Assembly: GCA_024305745.1 (NCBI GenBank) | Contig: JAHRBS010000013.1 | Location: forward strand, 1,922,001 to 1,986,000 | From: Polyporus tsugae | Taxonomy: Eukaryota; Basidiomycota; Agaricomycetes; Polyporales; Polyporaceae | Length of the DNA: 64,000 nucleotides | Reading direction: 5' to 3' | In this document: one piece after another, positions 10,121-23,077 of the stretch | Position numbering within the stretch: position 1 is the first letter of the stretch | Layout: the number at the start of each line of letters is the position of its first letter | Notes under the pieces: model-generated | Databases searched by the model: none | What the model saw: only the letters and a program-made list of their open reading frames with translations | What the model was told of the DNA's origin: nothing | Position numbers and translations under genes: made by a program

Positions 10121-13100
10121 CTGTGGGTGCTGTGGCTGGGCGTGATGGGACCCTTTAGCGGAAGGGTCGTACGCCGATACACGAGCGTTGTCGGCCTAGA
10201 GCAGAAGCGCAACGGTGAGCGACGCGATATCAAACTCAACGCTAGATTCAACTCACAACTCGGGAAAGTGATGATCTAACTTCAGATCGGGCGTTGGAAG
10301 TAGATCTTTTATGAGTGTGGACATGAGGATGCGTCGTGGCACCTATATTCACGATCACGGGGATTTTGACCAGTCGGTCAAGGTCGGTGGTTATAGCGAG
10401 AACAGAGGCTCACTCTTGGGGACGCAGCACAAGTGCGCTGACTCGCCATTTGAACCGATCTCTCGAAGGAAGTCTTCGAAGTGGTTCCGGGACAAGGCAG
10501 TGCCCGGCCATGTGTACGCTGCACGCTGTATGACAAAGGAAAAGAGAACAGGTCAACAGTCGGGACGTATAGAGGACAGATGATGTCATATAAAACTGAC
10601 CTTTGGGGTGGGTCGCGACATGCTCGTCGGGTGGGTGGAAGTCGAAGCGAAAGACATGTCTTGGCGATAAGTGGGTGTAGAAAATCCCTGTGCTAGACTG
10701 AGAACTCTGGGTGAGGTGAGAGAAAGCCCAGCCTGCTCGTCGACATTATATACTTCTGCGAAGGATGCGCGAATCAGGGATATGGGATGATGAGCGCAAG
10801 ACTGAGATCCCACGGGCTGCTCCAAGCTAACGCCCCATGTCCTGAAGGAAGCGAAGTCACGACTCACTGGTGGCGCGGTCCTTTTTTCGGCAAAAGTGCG
10901 GCGACCAAACAGAGGAGGTCGATAAGCAGGATTTTGATATGTCACGCCCTAGGATCGCTGCTTCGCTTCATGAGGGAGTCATCTAGGTGACAACGTACGT
11001 CGTGCTCTGCGTTACACTTGCCACGTGTATGAACGAAAAGAAAATTTGTGCCATTGTATCGAGCCTGGGGGGTGAGCATTATGCCGCTCCTTCACGAGAC
11101 CACACACCTTCATGTAGAGCAGAGGTTGACCGCTGGACCCTCATACTCCTTTACAATCGATATGAAATTGGGAAGGAGTCTTCTTTGAACTCTCCACGTC
11201 CTGACTCCGGGAGCTTGGAGCACATCCTTTCTGGTCAAAACGCTTCGCAGTTATCGCCAGCTGTTGGCTAGGCACTCACCGGCTGGTAGATCCACAGAAA
11301 GTTCCGCTACATGACGTTATCGCGCTCTATCGGCGCGAGGCTGCGTCTCAATTGCATCCCTGCAACGGGACGGGAGCGTTTGACGGGTTGCGTATTCATG
11401 GCGATGGTTAGTCGTGCAGCAAGCGTTGTGACTATCCCCTGTCCAAGTCCACTCAGGACCTAGGGTTGTCCTAGCACGATTGAGCAGCTGAATGGAATAG
11501 TATGAGGCTGGTAGGTCAACTGGGTTAGAGTTCGGCGAAGCTAATTAATCCGCCGTGGTGAGCCAGTTGCCCCAAGCGCTCGCACCACGTCGCTGGCGGC
11601 AAAGCCATACACCAGTTGCTTTCTTTGGTGACCTCGTTCACGGCCTCTCTCAACACTAACACCTAATCCCCAATTTCGTGCATGCTGCGCAAGGAGCTCC
11701 CGCCACCCGACGTGGATAGCAGATACTATAAGGAGTCTGTTGTAAAAATTTCCAGGTCCGTCTTCCTTATTCTAGAATCGCACGGTGGTCCCGAGCCCGT
11801 GGTGACTTCTTGAAAGTTTTGCTTATCTTCCGCAGGTGGCGTACATGCAAAGTTGCAAGACTATAGGTCGTAGCTCGTGTGACAAGACACACACAACGGG
11901 ATCTCGTCCACAAAGAGCAGCGCTGCCTCGGAATAATGTGAAAGGTGTCAGGGTTTCATTGCTCCTCTAACCAGGTCATCTGATGACATGATTGGAGACA
12001 CAGAACTACCGATGTCGACTTCCAGAGGCCGAGACTTGAGCGGCGACGAGCGACATCGCGGAGCACACAGCACTCATGTTGTTCACAGCGCAAATCATGA
12101 GTCTTCCGTACCCGACCTCCAGACCGCTGCCATGAATCATTGCATTCAAATGTCTTCACGCGGCATCGGGAGCGCCCCTTCTGGCACCACACGACGACTT
12201 CCGCCCAGTGCACGATGCAACCAGGGATGTGCGGACGCCAGAAGGCTTCCGCAGAGCTGCAAGTTCCTCCGCGCGCCGCATCCACCATGAACCGGCCGCC
12301 GAGCTCTGCCTCTCGAGATGAGGGACCCGCAGCGGTCGGAATGCGCGACGGGAAGGGACGTTCGAACGTTCCTCGGATCGTCGAGTTTGGATAGGGTCGC
12401 GGCCTTGTATGCGCATGCGTCCTGCGTGGGCCGCTCCGAGGCACATGGAAAACGTGCTTTTGTGCCTAGGTAGGTCCGCCTGCGGTCCATCGGCGAATGA
12501 TACATACATGAGGTAATCTTCCGGTATCTCTGCAGTTTACATTGTTTCACGGCGAGACTCCAGATAAGATTGCAATTGGGTGAGCACGGAGATCGTCCTC
12601 CTTACATACCCGGCTCACTTGTCTTCCAGGTCTTTCTAAGCACGAGAATCAAAAGCGGGCCAGAGCCAAGTATGCTACGTCCTGCAATTGGGGACACAGT
12701 GGTCGTCTTCCCCCCTGCCTACATACGCAGTGCTACTTCTGCGCCGGCTCGCTGCTCGAACTGTTATACCCTGGACGCATAAACACCTTCCTATCGTCGC
12801 AGGTGGATGTCTAGTTCGGCGAGTGGATAGGATCCTCACGAACGTGCGACTGGGCCAGATCGTTGAGTACGTATGGTTGCACCGGTCATGACTGATATGA
12901 CCCCCGTGACGCACATGGCGCTCTTGAGAAGAGAAACAAAACCGTTGCGATCGACACTTGGCTGGGAAGGACGTGCAGTGGCCAGATCCTGGCGGTTATC
13001 GAGCGTTCATCCTTCATTTCCTCTGCTGCAGTGAAGGTAGCCCTTAGCTCAAGTGCCGCTCCTAGACCGTCCTAGCTCACCACAATCATGAAGCCCTAGA

Positions 13101-14827
13101 TCCACCCGAACGTCGGTTGGCGTGTGTAGCTTCTGCCAGAGGACACGACAGTGCTACAAACAGATGCGTGCATGACTGTGATGGTCGAGAACGTTGCATG
13201 GCTACTTGACCCTTTCCCAGAGCTCATGTCATCAGTTCTCGGCTTCCCTGCTTCTCTCGTTTCATTTCCGAGCCGTCGAGTGCGTGACGTTTGCCATGCG
13301 TAACGTCGGCTTCTTTCTGACGGAGCAAACTCACCCACGGGCGCGGGCGCATTTTAAGTATGTGTTTTCCATTTTCGAAGTGCATAACGGCAATGATTGC
13401 AGGAAGCATCCGGAATCCGGAATCTACAAGGTGTCGCTTCAGGAGCGATAGAATGCACGGACACGCCTTAAAATTCTGATACAAACCCTGAACTTGACCC
13501 TGTACATGTAACGGTATGGCTAATCGCCGAATGCGATGTTTCCTCTTCCTCGCACAGTCGCGACACTCTCGCAGAGACCTGCATGGTGTCACTCCTCATC
13601 AACCACGTTTATGAAGGTGGGAAGGAATACGCCAGAGGCACGCTTCTTCCTACCCCTGGCAAGAAGGTGCAATGGACTTGTACTGCGCTATCGATAACGT
13701 TGGTTGTCCAGGTTCGATTTCTGACTCCAGCCACAGGGAGACAAAATTCGAGAATAGACTAATTAATAGTATTCCTCACAGATGTACTCGAGAAGACGTT
13801 TGCCCAGTGCACAGAGATCATGAAGCTCCTAAGTCGAACGGCTGACAGAGGTGTGGTCGTGTGCCAGTGAAGCTGCGCGGCTGCGAGTGGGCCTCGCGTT
13901 GTTGTGCCAGCAGCACGATCGCTTCCGCCCTGCATCCTTGCCGGACAGAGTACCCTGAACCCCGAGGATATAGGTGTCACACGACCAGTATTGTCCGTTG
14001 TGCTGCGAAGATGCTTGGGCGGAGTGCCGCCACTTGAGGTGCGCATACAGTATGAACAAACGCACGGCATCTTTTGGGCCACAGCCGGGACGATCTGGTC
14101 TTCTGTACGCCGCGAGGATCCTGGTTCGACGCACTACATCCTCACATATCCGCTATTCGGGATTTCCAGATCTGTAGGCTCGCTCCGTTTGGTCATGGAC
14201 TACCTTCGGCGTATGGTGACCCTCTCACTTGCCGGCAGGAGGGCGGATTACTAGTACTAGAGAACTGACGTTGAGGTCGATGTGTATTCTCGATATCGAT
14301 ACTTTACGGATACTTCGTCGATTCGACATGTTTGCCGGAAGTGTGGCCGTGCACCTCAAATCAACATTCGGCAAACTTCCGAGCCTATGTATAGCTATAG
14401 TATAGCATCCTTCTAACTTACTTGCGTAGGACGACGAAACACCCCTTATTTCATCCTCAGTCACCCTTCGTCATGCTACTGACCTGCTCATCTGATCCGC
14501 GTTTACTGCGATGCTGGTGTGAGGGGGTGGCACTTGCTGCCGATCGTCAGCTTGAGAACTCGTTGCACCCGTCCCTGGAAGTAGGACTTCCGTATTTTCG
14601 TATCATGGAAATAAAATAAAATATTCATCCTGGCTGGTGAAAAATGGATGAAACCGGTTGGAATGACGATGGGAGGGGAGGATAAGCCACTCGCAAACTT
14701 TAACCGGTGACGACGCGTGCAGTGAAACGCGTTGGGTCACGTGCGCGTTGGAAGACGACAATGCGATTGCCATTTTGGAAGTCAACGTCGACCACAGTGG
14801 CTATCGCATCCGACCCCCTTCGACGCT
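10121..14827. other. Gene-poor region
   Basis: About 4.7 kb where no ORF on either strand shows recognisable domains, splice-linked continuation or the codon bias of the flanking genes. The longest frames (for example 11,956-12,444 minus and 13,829-14,134 minus) are Arg/Cys/His-rich and look like chance reads. The sequence is less GC-rich than the genes around it. It may be decayed repeat DNA or contain lncRNA, but nothing specific can be supported. The right end (about 14,600-14,827) is presumably the promoter of the next gene. Confidence 0.5.
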
Positions 14828-17652
14828 ATGGACGACATCCCTGCCCGCTCAGCGGAGAAAGAGCTGCCTTTCAGACCGCCTCTGATCACCCCATCTGCCT
14901 CGCCTCCTGTCTCTCGGGTCTGGCCACGGAAAGACAGACGTCCACCTTCCAAACGACCTAGACTCTCATCTACCCCATCTAGTTCATCTTCGGTGCAGCC
15001 CCCTTCCTCGTCCTCAAGCGTGTCCGACTTGCGGTTAGAATCGAGCAGCCGACTCTTCCAATTCTGGGATCAGCTGGCCGGACGCTACAACAAACCTCTG
15101 GACGAAGATGATATCGTCGACTTCCGGAACTTCAAAATCGTTAAGGACCGCGGGGTCGTGCGCTCTGCAGCCAGCCCGTACAGCATCGGGTCTCTCCTAG
15201 ATGTTGAAGCGGATCCGGAAGATGCCAGGAAGGACGAGGGTGCAGAAGACGACTCTGCGGACGAACTCGATCTGATTTCACCGCCCCCAATCGTGCCGGT
15301 AAAGTTGGAGTACTACAAGACTTGGTACGTGCCACCTGCAGACGAGAGGGACCCTGAAGACGCCGAGGCGTTCAGGGAGTTCGAAGAGGCGGAGAGGAGG
15401 CGGAGGGAATTATATGGAGACGTAGATGAAGAAGAGGAGGATGCGGTGGTTGCGTTGGAGGAAGAGGAGGACCCTAGCGTCCAGCCTCACCAGGCGGATG
15501 AACAGGAGGCAGAGGCCAATTCAGGAGAAGACGAGCATGAACGCCGTCCATTACCAAGTCGAAAACCTATGCCCCGACGTCGCAAATCCAGACCACGCAA
15601 ACCCGCTGACGATGAATCTTCCGAAGACGAGCTCGCAGCGGCAGAGGTCGACGATACGCCCATCCCTCCACGCCAATCTATTCCCCCTGCTGACGACATC
15701 ATTGACTTGACCAACTCACCCTCACCCTCCCCCATACGCGCTCATCGTGGTCGACCACACTCTCAACCTCCTAGGATGCAGCCCAGCGCACCCTCTCGTG
15801 GGCGTTCCAAATCCAAACTGCCTGCGCCTACGGCGGAGAAGCGTGCCAAGACGTCCGAGCGGCCGTCTTCTCCTGAACAGGTGCTGCAATTACTCACCCC
15901 GCCGCGCTCGTCTTCTGCCATCGAAAGCACTCCGGACACGCAGCAGGATAATTCGCCAACATCTCGGGTGGAGACGCCCAGTCCCAAGTTGCCCAAACAG
16001 CGACCACGGTACACGCCGCGGCCACGTACTCCCAGCGAGGATGGTGAAGGTGCACATGACAAGCTTCCATCCCTTGATCTCGGTGAGCGAACGGCCATGC
16101 AGGATCCGTTCCCCGTCGGCCCTCCCAGGAACGCAAAGAAGAAACGCCCCCCTCCAAAGCCTGAGGTCGTGATAACGACCTCGCCCAGGAGGCTACATGG
16201 TCGACCAACTTCTGTTCGGCCGGCCTCAACTGAACAAGCGTCTTCACCTAGTATGGCTGCCGTCAAGCGAAAAAGTGCTAAGGCCAAGGACAAGGCCAAG
16301 GAAACTACTGCACCGGAACCTAGCAGTTCGGAAAGGCCGCGACGTTCTCGGTCTCAGCCGCGCAGCTTGACGAGAGAATCGATGGAGGAATTCAGTTCCC
16401 CTGAGCCTCGTCCGCCATCGAGAGGCACGAAGCGCAGAAGAGTATCTTCCCTGTCTTCGCTGTCCGATGGCTCTCCAGCCAAGCCTTCCACCCCAGAACC
16501 TCTCCCAACAGTCTCGCATTCTGCTCGGAAACAGCACCACACGCGGAGTAGTGTTCGGCCTGGCTATTCATCCGACGTCGCTCCCCCAACATCGTCGCCC
16601 GTTCGTGCATATGATGAAGACGGTACGTCGCGAGGCCCTTCCGATCGTATGAGAGTGCTAAGGAGGACCGCACAGAAGAAGAGCCTTCCAAGCTCTCCAG
16701 TCGTAACCACTCCCGCGCACGGAGTCTCGCCGTTCCGCCAATGCCACAAATCCCCCCATTATACCCGCCCACGTACCCGCCGTATACCCCACGGCATAAT
16801 GATCACGGTTCATCGACAAGCGGCCATCGTCACCATTCAGAACGCGACGAACGACATACGCCGTTTTCTTCACTGCCCGACCCTCAGGCGCAATATCATA
16901 TGGCCCAGGCGTGGCACAGTCTATCGTATCTCATGGCTTCGGGAGCTTTCCACCCTCCACCAACCCCGCCTGCCCCTGGTTATCCCCCCGGCCTTCCCTT
17001 CCCACCCGCACCATGGCCGCCCTACACCCCCGGTCATCGTCGACTCCACACTGTCCCGTCCCACGTCCTGGACACACCATTTTCCGAAGCAGGTCCTTCT
17101 CGATCTTCGGCATATTCAACTCCCACACACCACCCACACCCGTACCCGTACTCGTATGACCCAAGGTTCTCGAGCAGCACACTTCCACCCTCTTCGCCGA
17201 TCCCGTCCTCCCCAGTGAGCTCGTCACCGATTCTCCGTCCCGCGTCCGTAGCGCCCGGGCAGCGCAGCCGGTCCAGAGGCCGGCGTGTCTCATTCAAGTT
17301 AGATGACAACGACCGGCCGCTGCTGCCCACCTCACCGCGGCACAATGACGAGGAGGAAGTGGAAAGTGATGATGAGCCTTTATCATTACAGGCGCGGAGG
17401 TGTGGCGCTAGGGCTTCTGTTTCTGCAACATCTTCCGCGAAGGGGAAGGGGAAAGCTCGGGCCGAATATGCTCAGCGCGAAGAGGAAGAGGAAGAGGAGA
17501 GCGAAGATGAGCCTCCTCGCGGACGGCCGCCGCCTCGGGCGCGCACCCCCGGCCCGCCGTCGTCGCAGCGTGAGAGGAGCGTCCCGCGCACGTCAGCAAA
17601 GGCTTCCTCCTCCACAAAAGGGCCAATGACCACATCGAAACGCAGGGACTGA
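14828..17652 (+). CDS. Large disordered protein with short Scm3-like N-terminal motif (tentative)
   Basis: Two exons, 14828..16622 and 16676..17652, joined across a 53-bp intron that restores the frame (acceptor CCGCACAG, branch-like GTGCTAAGG); 923 aa. A short folded-looking segment at about residues 70-115 reads RLFQFWDQLAGRY, DEDDIVDFRNFKIVKDRGVVR. It resembles the W-x-x-[IL]-x-x-[KR]-Y ... [VI]D ... I[VK]-D-x-G-[HV]-[LVI]-R pattern of Scm3/HJURP-type CENP-A chaperones. A second ordered patch (EYYKTWYVPP) follows at about 160. The rest is acidic, Ser/Pro/Arg-rich, with DLTNSPSPSP (SUMO-interaction-like IIDLT) and a Pro/Tyr-rich region near the C-terminus. The chaperone idea is an inference from one motif. 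It could equally be another basidiomycete-specific nuclear protein. Confidence 0.6.
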
Positions 17653-18152
17653 GTAGGGGTGCAACGGGTGTTGTGGGCGCCCATGTAAGCGTACGTACGG
17701 TTCCGTAATCTTATTAGCTATCTTCGCCATGTACACGGACCGATTGCTGTCGTCGCTGTATCCGTAACACTCTACATATGCTGTGATCTAGCTGTGTGTA
17801 CTTGACTTGAGGGTTGTACATAATGGAGATTGAGAGGTGTTGGCATACCAAGGATAAATGTTTGAGCGTTATCTTATCTGGCCGATCCGGGCGGGTGGGA
17901 TGCGTGGCCGACGGGCTGTGGGATTAGGGCCGATTGCCACATTAGGGACTCACCACCGGGGGAGAGGGTGCAGAGAATTTGCTCCGCAAACACTTGTCAA
18001 CAGATCCCTGACTCGAGACTCCACACGACCGCCATCTCCACACGTTTTCTGCTTGTCCATATCACCCGCATCCCGTCGTTTCGATCGCCCAGCGCCGCCC
18101 CACGCCCCACGACGGACCGACGCCTCCCTTCCGGACCACGACTTGAACAAAG
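17653..18152. other. Intergenic region upstream of PP2C gene
   Basis: About 500 bp between two plus-strand genes: 3' UTR of the preceding gene, then the promoter and 5' UTR of the phosphatase. No ORF or motif worth naming. Confidence 0.6.
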
Positions 18153-20419
18153 ATGGTGCGTGATTGATTTTTCCTGCCTTGTTCTGCATGCGAATCATCC
18201 ATATTCTGGCCACAGGGTCAAACCCTCTCGATACCGGGTACGCATACATGTCGTTCGAACAAGCGTAAAAACGTTGACCGGCTGGATGTTCATTATTCTC
18301 CGCAGCCACGGACAAGAGGACGGAACAGGGCGCAAGTGACAAGTATCACTTCGGTGTGTCCGAGATGCAGGGCTGGAGAATAAGTAAGCGTCCGTTTCGT
18401 GCTTCTTGGCAACATATGGCCCTCCTCGTAGCCGTTCCCGTTGTTCACGTGTATCGGCTACACCGCGTCGAGGGCCTCGTTTTCGATTTTGTGATATATG
18501 CTGACATGCTCGCGCGCAGCGATGGAGGACGCACATACCGCCATCCTCAACCTCGAGAAGGACGCCTCCGACGGGAACACGTTCTTTGCTGTATATGACG
18601 GACACGGGGGTGCGTGTTTTCTCAGTCCGAACAGTTTTCCACGGCGCCTTATCATCTCCATTTCCCGTCGTCTGTCTTTGTAGGTTCTGCTGTAGCAAAA
18701 TATGCGGGCCAGAACTTGCATAAACGTCTCGTCCAAAGCGCTGCATACAAGAACAAGGATTACGCTCTTTCCCTCAAGGAGGCTTTCCTTGGCACGGACA
18801 CGGATATGCGATCGAGTGCGTATGCCACCCCGACCCTCGCAATGCTTCCCCATATCTGATGCAAGCCTCCTTCGTTCTTCCCATCAGGTCCTGAATTTTC
18901 GAGGGATTCCTCTGGTTGCACAGCGGTGGCGGCATTGCTAACAAATGAGAACAAGATCTATGTTGTATGTGGTCTACACTCTTTCTGTATTGGAAGTATC
19001 AGTGCGAATATGGTTTTAGGCGAATGCCGGCGACTCGCGTTCGGTGATCTGCATCAAGGGCGAGGGGAAGCAGCTTAGCTTCGACCACAAACCCCAGAAC
19101 GAGAGTACGTACATGCCCCTTCATTCAACCTCAGGCTTCTTCTGACCTTCCGCCCTTAGCGGAGAAAAACCGCATTATTGCCGCTGGCGGGTACATCGAG
19201 TATGGTCGCGTGAATGGTTCGTGGATAGCTCAGTGCCCTTGTCTCACTGTTAAGCGTTCTGGACAGGTAACCTCGCCCTTGCACGAGCATTGGGCGATTT
19301 CGACTACAAGAAGAACCCGTCCATTACCCCCGAGGCGCAGATCATCACAAGTAATCCCGAAGTTATCGATCACCAAATGGCGAGTGAGGACGAATTCGTC
19401 ATCATCGCCTGCGACGGTAGGTTGACGCCTAAATACGGTTGCATGGCGCGATCGAGCTAATGTGCATGTGCATAGGTATCTGGGATTGCCTGTCGTCGCA
19501 ACAAGCTGTGAACGTCGTTAGACTGCTCATCTCGCACGGGCGCCGTCTACCACAAATTTGCGAGATAATATGCGAGCTCTGTCTCGCGCCCGATACCACG
19601 ACTGGTGCAGGCATTGGCTGCGACAACATGACGATTATGATTGTCGCAATTCTGCATGGCAGGACTCAGGATGAGTGGTATAGCTGGGTAACGGACCGGG
19701 TGAAGAACAAGTACGGATACCACACACCCGAGACGCTTCCACAGCTCTACTCCACGAGCCGCCTCATGTCGTTCAAGGTGAAGCGCGAGGCTTACGAGCA
19801 ACGCCAACGGGAACGACGTGAACGCGAGGCACGGGAACGCGCCAACGGCGTGACAACAGTAGCTGAAGCCCCGGCGACGTCCATCTTCGGTGGCTTCGCC
19901 AACATCCTCGGGACCGATGGTTCGCTCATTCTCCACGCAGCTCCCGACGAGGACGAGGACAGCGACGACGACGACCTGGACAACCATGGCATCAACGCCC
20001 GCTCACTCCTCAGCAGTGCAGGGTTCGGAGGCCCGGTCCAACTGGACGTGACCAAGAGCTTGCGGGAACAGCTGCAGGAGCTAGACGATATGGGCACGTT
20101 CAGCGAGCATGATGTCGATATGAACGACATTGACGATGCCGAGCCGGGAGAACATGGCGACCACGACCACGATGGTCACGGGGAGACCGAAGGCGAGGGA
20201 GGGCATGCCAGCGACCCAGAGTCTCCAACATACACATATGACGGCACGTCAACGACGCTCGGTTCGCGAGGCGGAGAGACGCCCCCACCACCGCCGACAC
20301 CACCAAACGGAGACGTGACGCCCGTGCAGCTCAAGCACCTGCCCGACGGCGACGCGCCGAGCGCGGCGCTGAAGGCGGAGGGTTTCCTGGACTCGAGCGA
20401 GAGCCCGCTCAAGGTTTAG
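18153..20419 (+). CDS. PTC2: PP2C-type Ser/Thr phosphatase (PTC2/PTC3-like)
   Basis: Metal-dependent protein phosphatase that opposes stress MAPK and checkpoint kinases in yeasts. Ten exons: 18153..18155, 18216..18237, 18306..18383, 18520..18609, 18684..18815, 18888..18964, 19020..19104, 19160..19216, 19267..19416, 19476..20419 (545 aa). Phase closes throughout. The first coding exon is only the ATG. The N-terminus MGQTLS is an N-myristoylation consensus, so membrane association is likely. Motifs: WRITMEDAH, VYDGHGG (metal Asp), VANAGDSRS, LARALGDFDYK, ACDGIWDCLS, and GCDNMT (metal Asp). The catalytic domain ends near residue 310. A coiled Arg/Glu helix (QRQRERREREARERA) and an acidic His/Asp-rich C-terminal tail follow, as in other basidiomycete PTC2/3 proteins. 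All metal ligands appear present. Confidence 0.9.
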
Positions 20420-21091
20420 AATGGCATTTTGGTTAGTCTACTGCACTGTATTAATGAGCGCATCGGTACCCCATGGTTGTATTTTGTCGCGACATCCTAC
20501 TACTATCTCTCATTTCCTTCCCATCCCCATTCACGATCAATCCTACGTCCCGTCCCTTCTGTCTGCGCTAGCGTCGTCTCGCCACTAGCCACTCATCACT
20601 CGGAATCCGAGTTCCCCGTAACGTGTTGTACTGCTATCTATTCCCGCCCTCCCGCGGTCTCTGTCACGGTCTCTTCCCGTACGTGTCTGTAATGGTGGTT
20701 CGGACTACCCTCGTTTCCAATCGGTTCAAGCATCTGTGTACATATGCGTTCCATGGCAGTGCTTTCGACGCTCCATGCGTGTGTCTCAGGGTTCATGTCC
20801 GGATATCATGTACACGGTCCTCCCGCATTTTCCTTTTCCTCCGGATTCTATCTCTTCCGTACCGTGCTGATGGTGATATGTGCCCCTCTACCATTTGCAT
20901 ATGTTGCACCGGCATGATGGTTCAGGTCGATAGTATATGCTGTAGAGTTCAAGCTGTATTTCCTTCCCGCCATCACGGATTCACTTCACTCACGCTCGTA
21001 TACCCGGCACCCGAACCTGGGACAACCTAGGTAGACAACGTCGATTGTCATGACTACAAAATACAGCGGCTTTGCGCCTAGCTACTTCTTA
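20420..21091. other. Convergent intergenic region
   Basis: About 670 bp between the PP2C and NUDCD1-like genes, pyrimidine-rich on the plus strand. It probably comprises the two 3' UTRs. No gene seen. Confidence 0.6.
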
Positions 21092-23077
21092 TCACAGCAC
21101 CCCATGGAGGATGACCATCGCTCCTTCACAAAGCGCCAGGATGACGATTTTGTCCTGCACGTTCATCAGCCCAAGGCCTAGGAGCGAGCCTGCGGAACCG
21201 CCGCCAATCTTGAGGATCGCCTGTTTCGCCCAGTTTTCCTTCGGAGAGGCCCCACGATAGATGTAGACGTTCCCGCCCAGATCCCGCGCCCCACTTTCGA
21301 ACGCGAAGACGGCCTCCGACGACACATGGTAAACAAAACGAGTGTCCCTCTTCGACGCCAGGACGAACGAGAGCGCCGAGAACGTGGAGGTGTGCTCCCA
21401 CACGGGGAGATCGTCGGGTGACATGGCCTGCTTCAACGTATACGTCACCCCGTCCAGCCCGTTCTTGACGACGAGCGACGTCTCGGCCGCGCCCGGGAAC
21501 GGCGTCGACAGCACCTGCAGCGGCGAGTCGTCCGCATGCCGGTCCTTGCACCCATCGACGGCGACCCAGGTGGCGCATACCGACTTGCCGACGTCCAGGT
21601 CGAGCTCGTCGTCCCGCTCGCCCTCCGCGAGGCTCGGCACGCCCGTGCCCAGCCCCAGCCCGCCCGCGTCGGCGCCGCCCTGCAACGCAGCGGTGTACTT
21701 CTCGAGCGCCTCGCGAATGTTGTAGAGCTCGGACGGGTCGAGCGTCTCGGGCACCTCCGCCTCGCCCCCGCCCTCCCCCGCGGCGGCGAAGACTTGCGGC
21801 CAGCGGGTGTCCTCGTGCTGCTTGTCAAGGTGGAGCGCGAGGATGCCGAACCGGCTCTCGGCCGCGCGGTCGAACGTCCAGAGCGACGCGGCGGGGTGGA
21901 TGCCGTCCCAGAGCTGCCTGAGCGTGAAGCGGGGCATGACGAGCGGGATGTCCGCCGAACCCGCCGCAGCGTCACCCTCGACGAGGACGGTGAGCGTGCG
22001 CGGGGAGAACGCGACCTTGATGTGCTCCGTGGGCGTGTCGGCGGGGAGGGGGATCGCGACCGTCACCGAGTCCGACGTCTGTGTCCACGAATAGAGCGGG
22101 GGAGGGGAGGGGAGGCCGTTGGGTGGGGTGTCGAGGATCTCACCCGGACGGGGGATCGGCGCGATCTCGTCTGGGGAGGGCTCGTAGGACGGCACAGGGG
22201 CAGCCGCGGTCGAGAGATAGGCGGAACCGCCGACGAAGAGGAAGGAGTTTCGCGAAGCGTCGTATGCCGTGTGGACCGGAACGTCCGTGCCGCGTCTGTG
22301 CCAGAGGATCTGCAGGGGTTGTGCCTCGGGGGAGTGAGCGAGAGGGACGGGGATCTGCACGCCCCACAAGTCGAACTTAACCTGTTGTGCCTGCTTGGAC
22401 GGCTTCGTGACTGCCGGCGCGTCCTTGGGGTAGTGCTTGGAGGATAGCACTAGGATGGCGCTCCGACCGTCAGCGGCGACGACTTGGTGCAGTCGGAACG
22501 GCACCGAGTTCTGCGACGATTCGTAATCCGCTGGGATGGTGAGTCCGTACGTTGCCATCAACTCGGCAGGGCCGATGTCTCCGATGCGAAGCGCATACAG
22601 CGAACCCTGGCCGTCGGAGACGAATAGGGATGAGGCGTCCACGAATGCAGCGGAAGCATACTCCCGCTGAAGGGACTCGACGGCAGACGATTGGATGGGT
22701 TTTGGCAGATCGTAGAGTACTCGGAAGACGGGCGTGAGCGTGGCCTACTTTGCAAAAAGCCAATTCATCAATCCATCCGTTCTCCGGGTCGCAATAGAGA
22801 GAAATCAGCTCACCTCGTCCACATCGATCCCAATGACCCTCAGCTCTGCGTCCACGTACACGGCACGTCTGGATCGGTTGCATATCGCAAGATGGTTGTG
22901 TGTTACTCGGCTCTGCACCTCTTGGAAGGACAGAGGGGTGCGTCCGGATACGTTGGTCTGCGACGCCTTGTGCTCTAGTGGGTAGTGCGAGATGACCTCA
23001 TCGTGCTCAAGCCGATGAAACTTGTATCCGTCGAATCTGGGGTTCAGCAGTGCACGATTGGGATCGGGGAAAGACAT
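21092..23077 (-). CDS. NUDCD1-like CS-domain protein
   Basis: Two exons in reading order 23077..22814 and 22744..21092, phase 0 at the junction; 638 aa, close to the usual NUDCD1 length. The N-terminal half is a likely beta-propeller-type region (FLFVGGSAYLS, QILWHRRG). A p23/CS domain at roughly residues 305-395 is recognised by YSWTQTSDSVTVAIPLP, then HIKVAFSPRTLTVLVEG, and RQLWDGIHPAASLWTFD. The C-terminal half again has propeller-like strands. NudC-family CS domains act with Hsp90 as co-chaperones for WD/Kelch clients, and NUDCD1 is cytosolic. The start gives MSFPDPNRALLNPRFDGYKF, typical of the family. The 3' end is convergent with the PP2C gene. Confidence 0.8.

Noticed and set aside
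11956..12444. Minus-strand ORF in the gene-poor region
   Set aside because: Arg/Cys/His-rich composition, no domain, no promoter or splice support; overlapping frames on both strands are equally open.
13640..13745. tRNA gene suggested by a B-box-like GGTTCGATTTC
   Set aside because: No A box at the right distance and no acceptor stem or cloverleaf pairing could be found.
15763..16299. 178-codon minus-strand ORF opposite the Scm3-like gene
   Set aside because: Antisense shadow of the Pro/Ser/Arg-rich coding sequence, without its own features.
16600..16740. Apparent frameshift in the Scm3-like gene
   Set aside because: A 53-bp GT-AG intron (16623..16675) with a branch-like CTAAG restores the frame. 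No mutation is needed.
21536..22447. 303-codon plus-strand Arg/Gly-rich ORF
   Set aside because: Shadow of the NUDCD1-like gene in GC-rich codons; composition typical of antisense reads.
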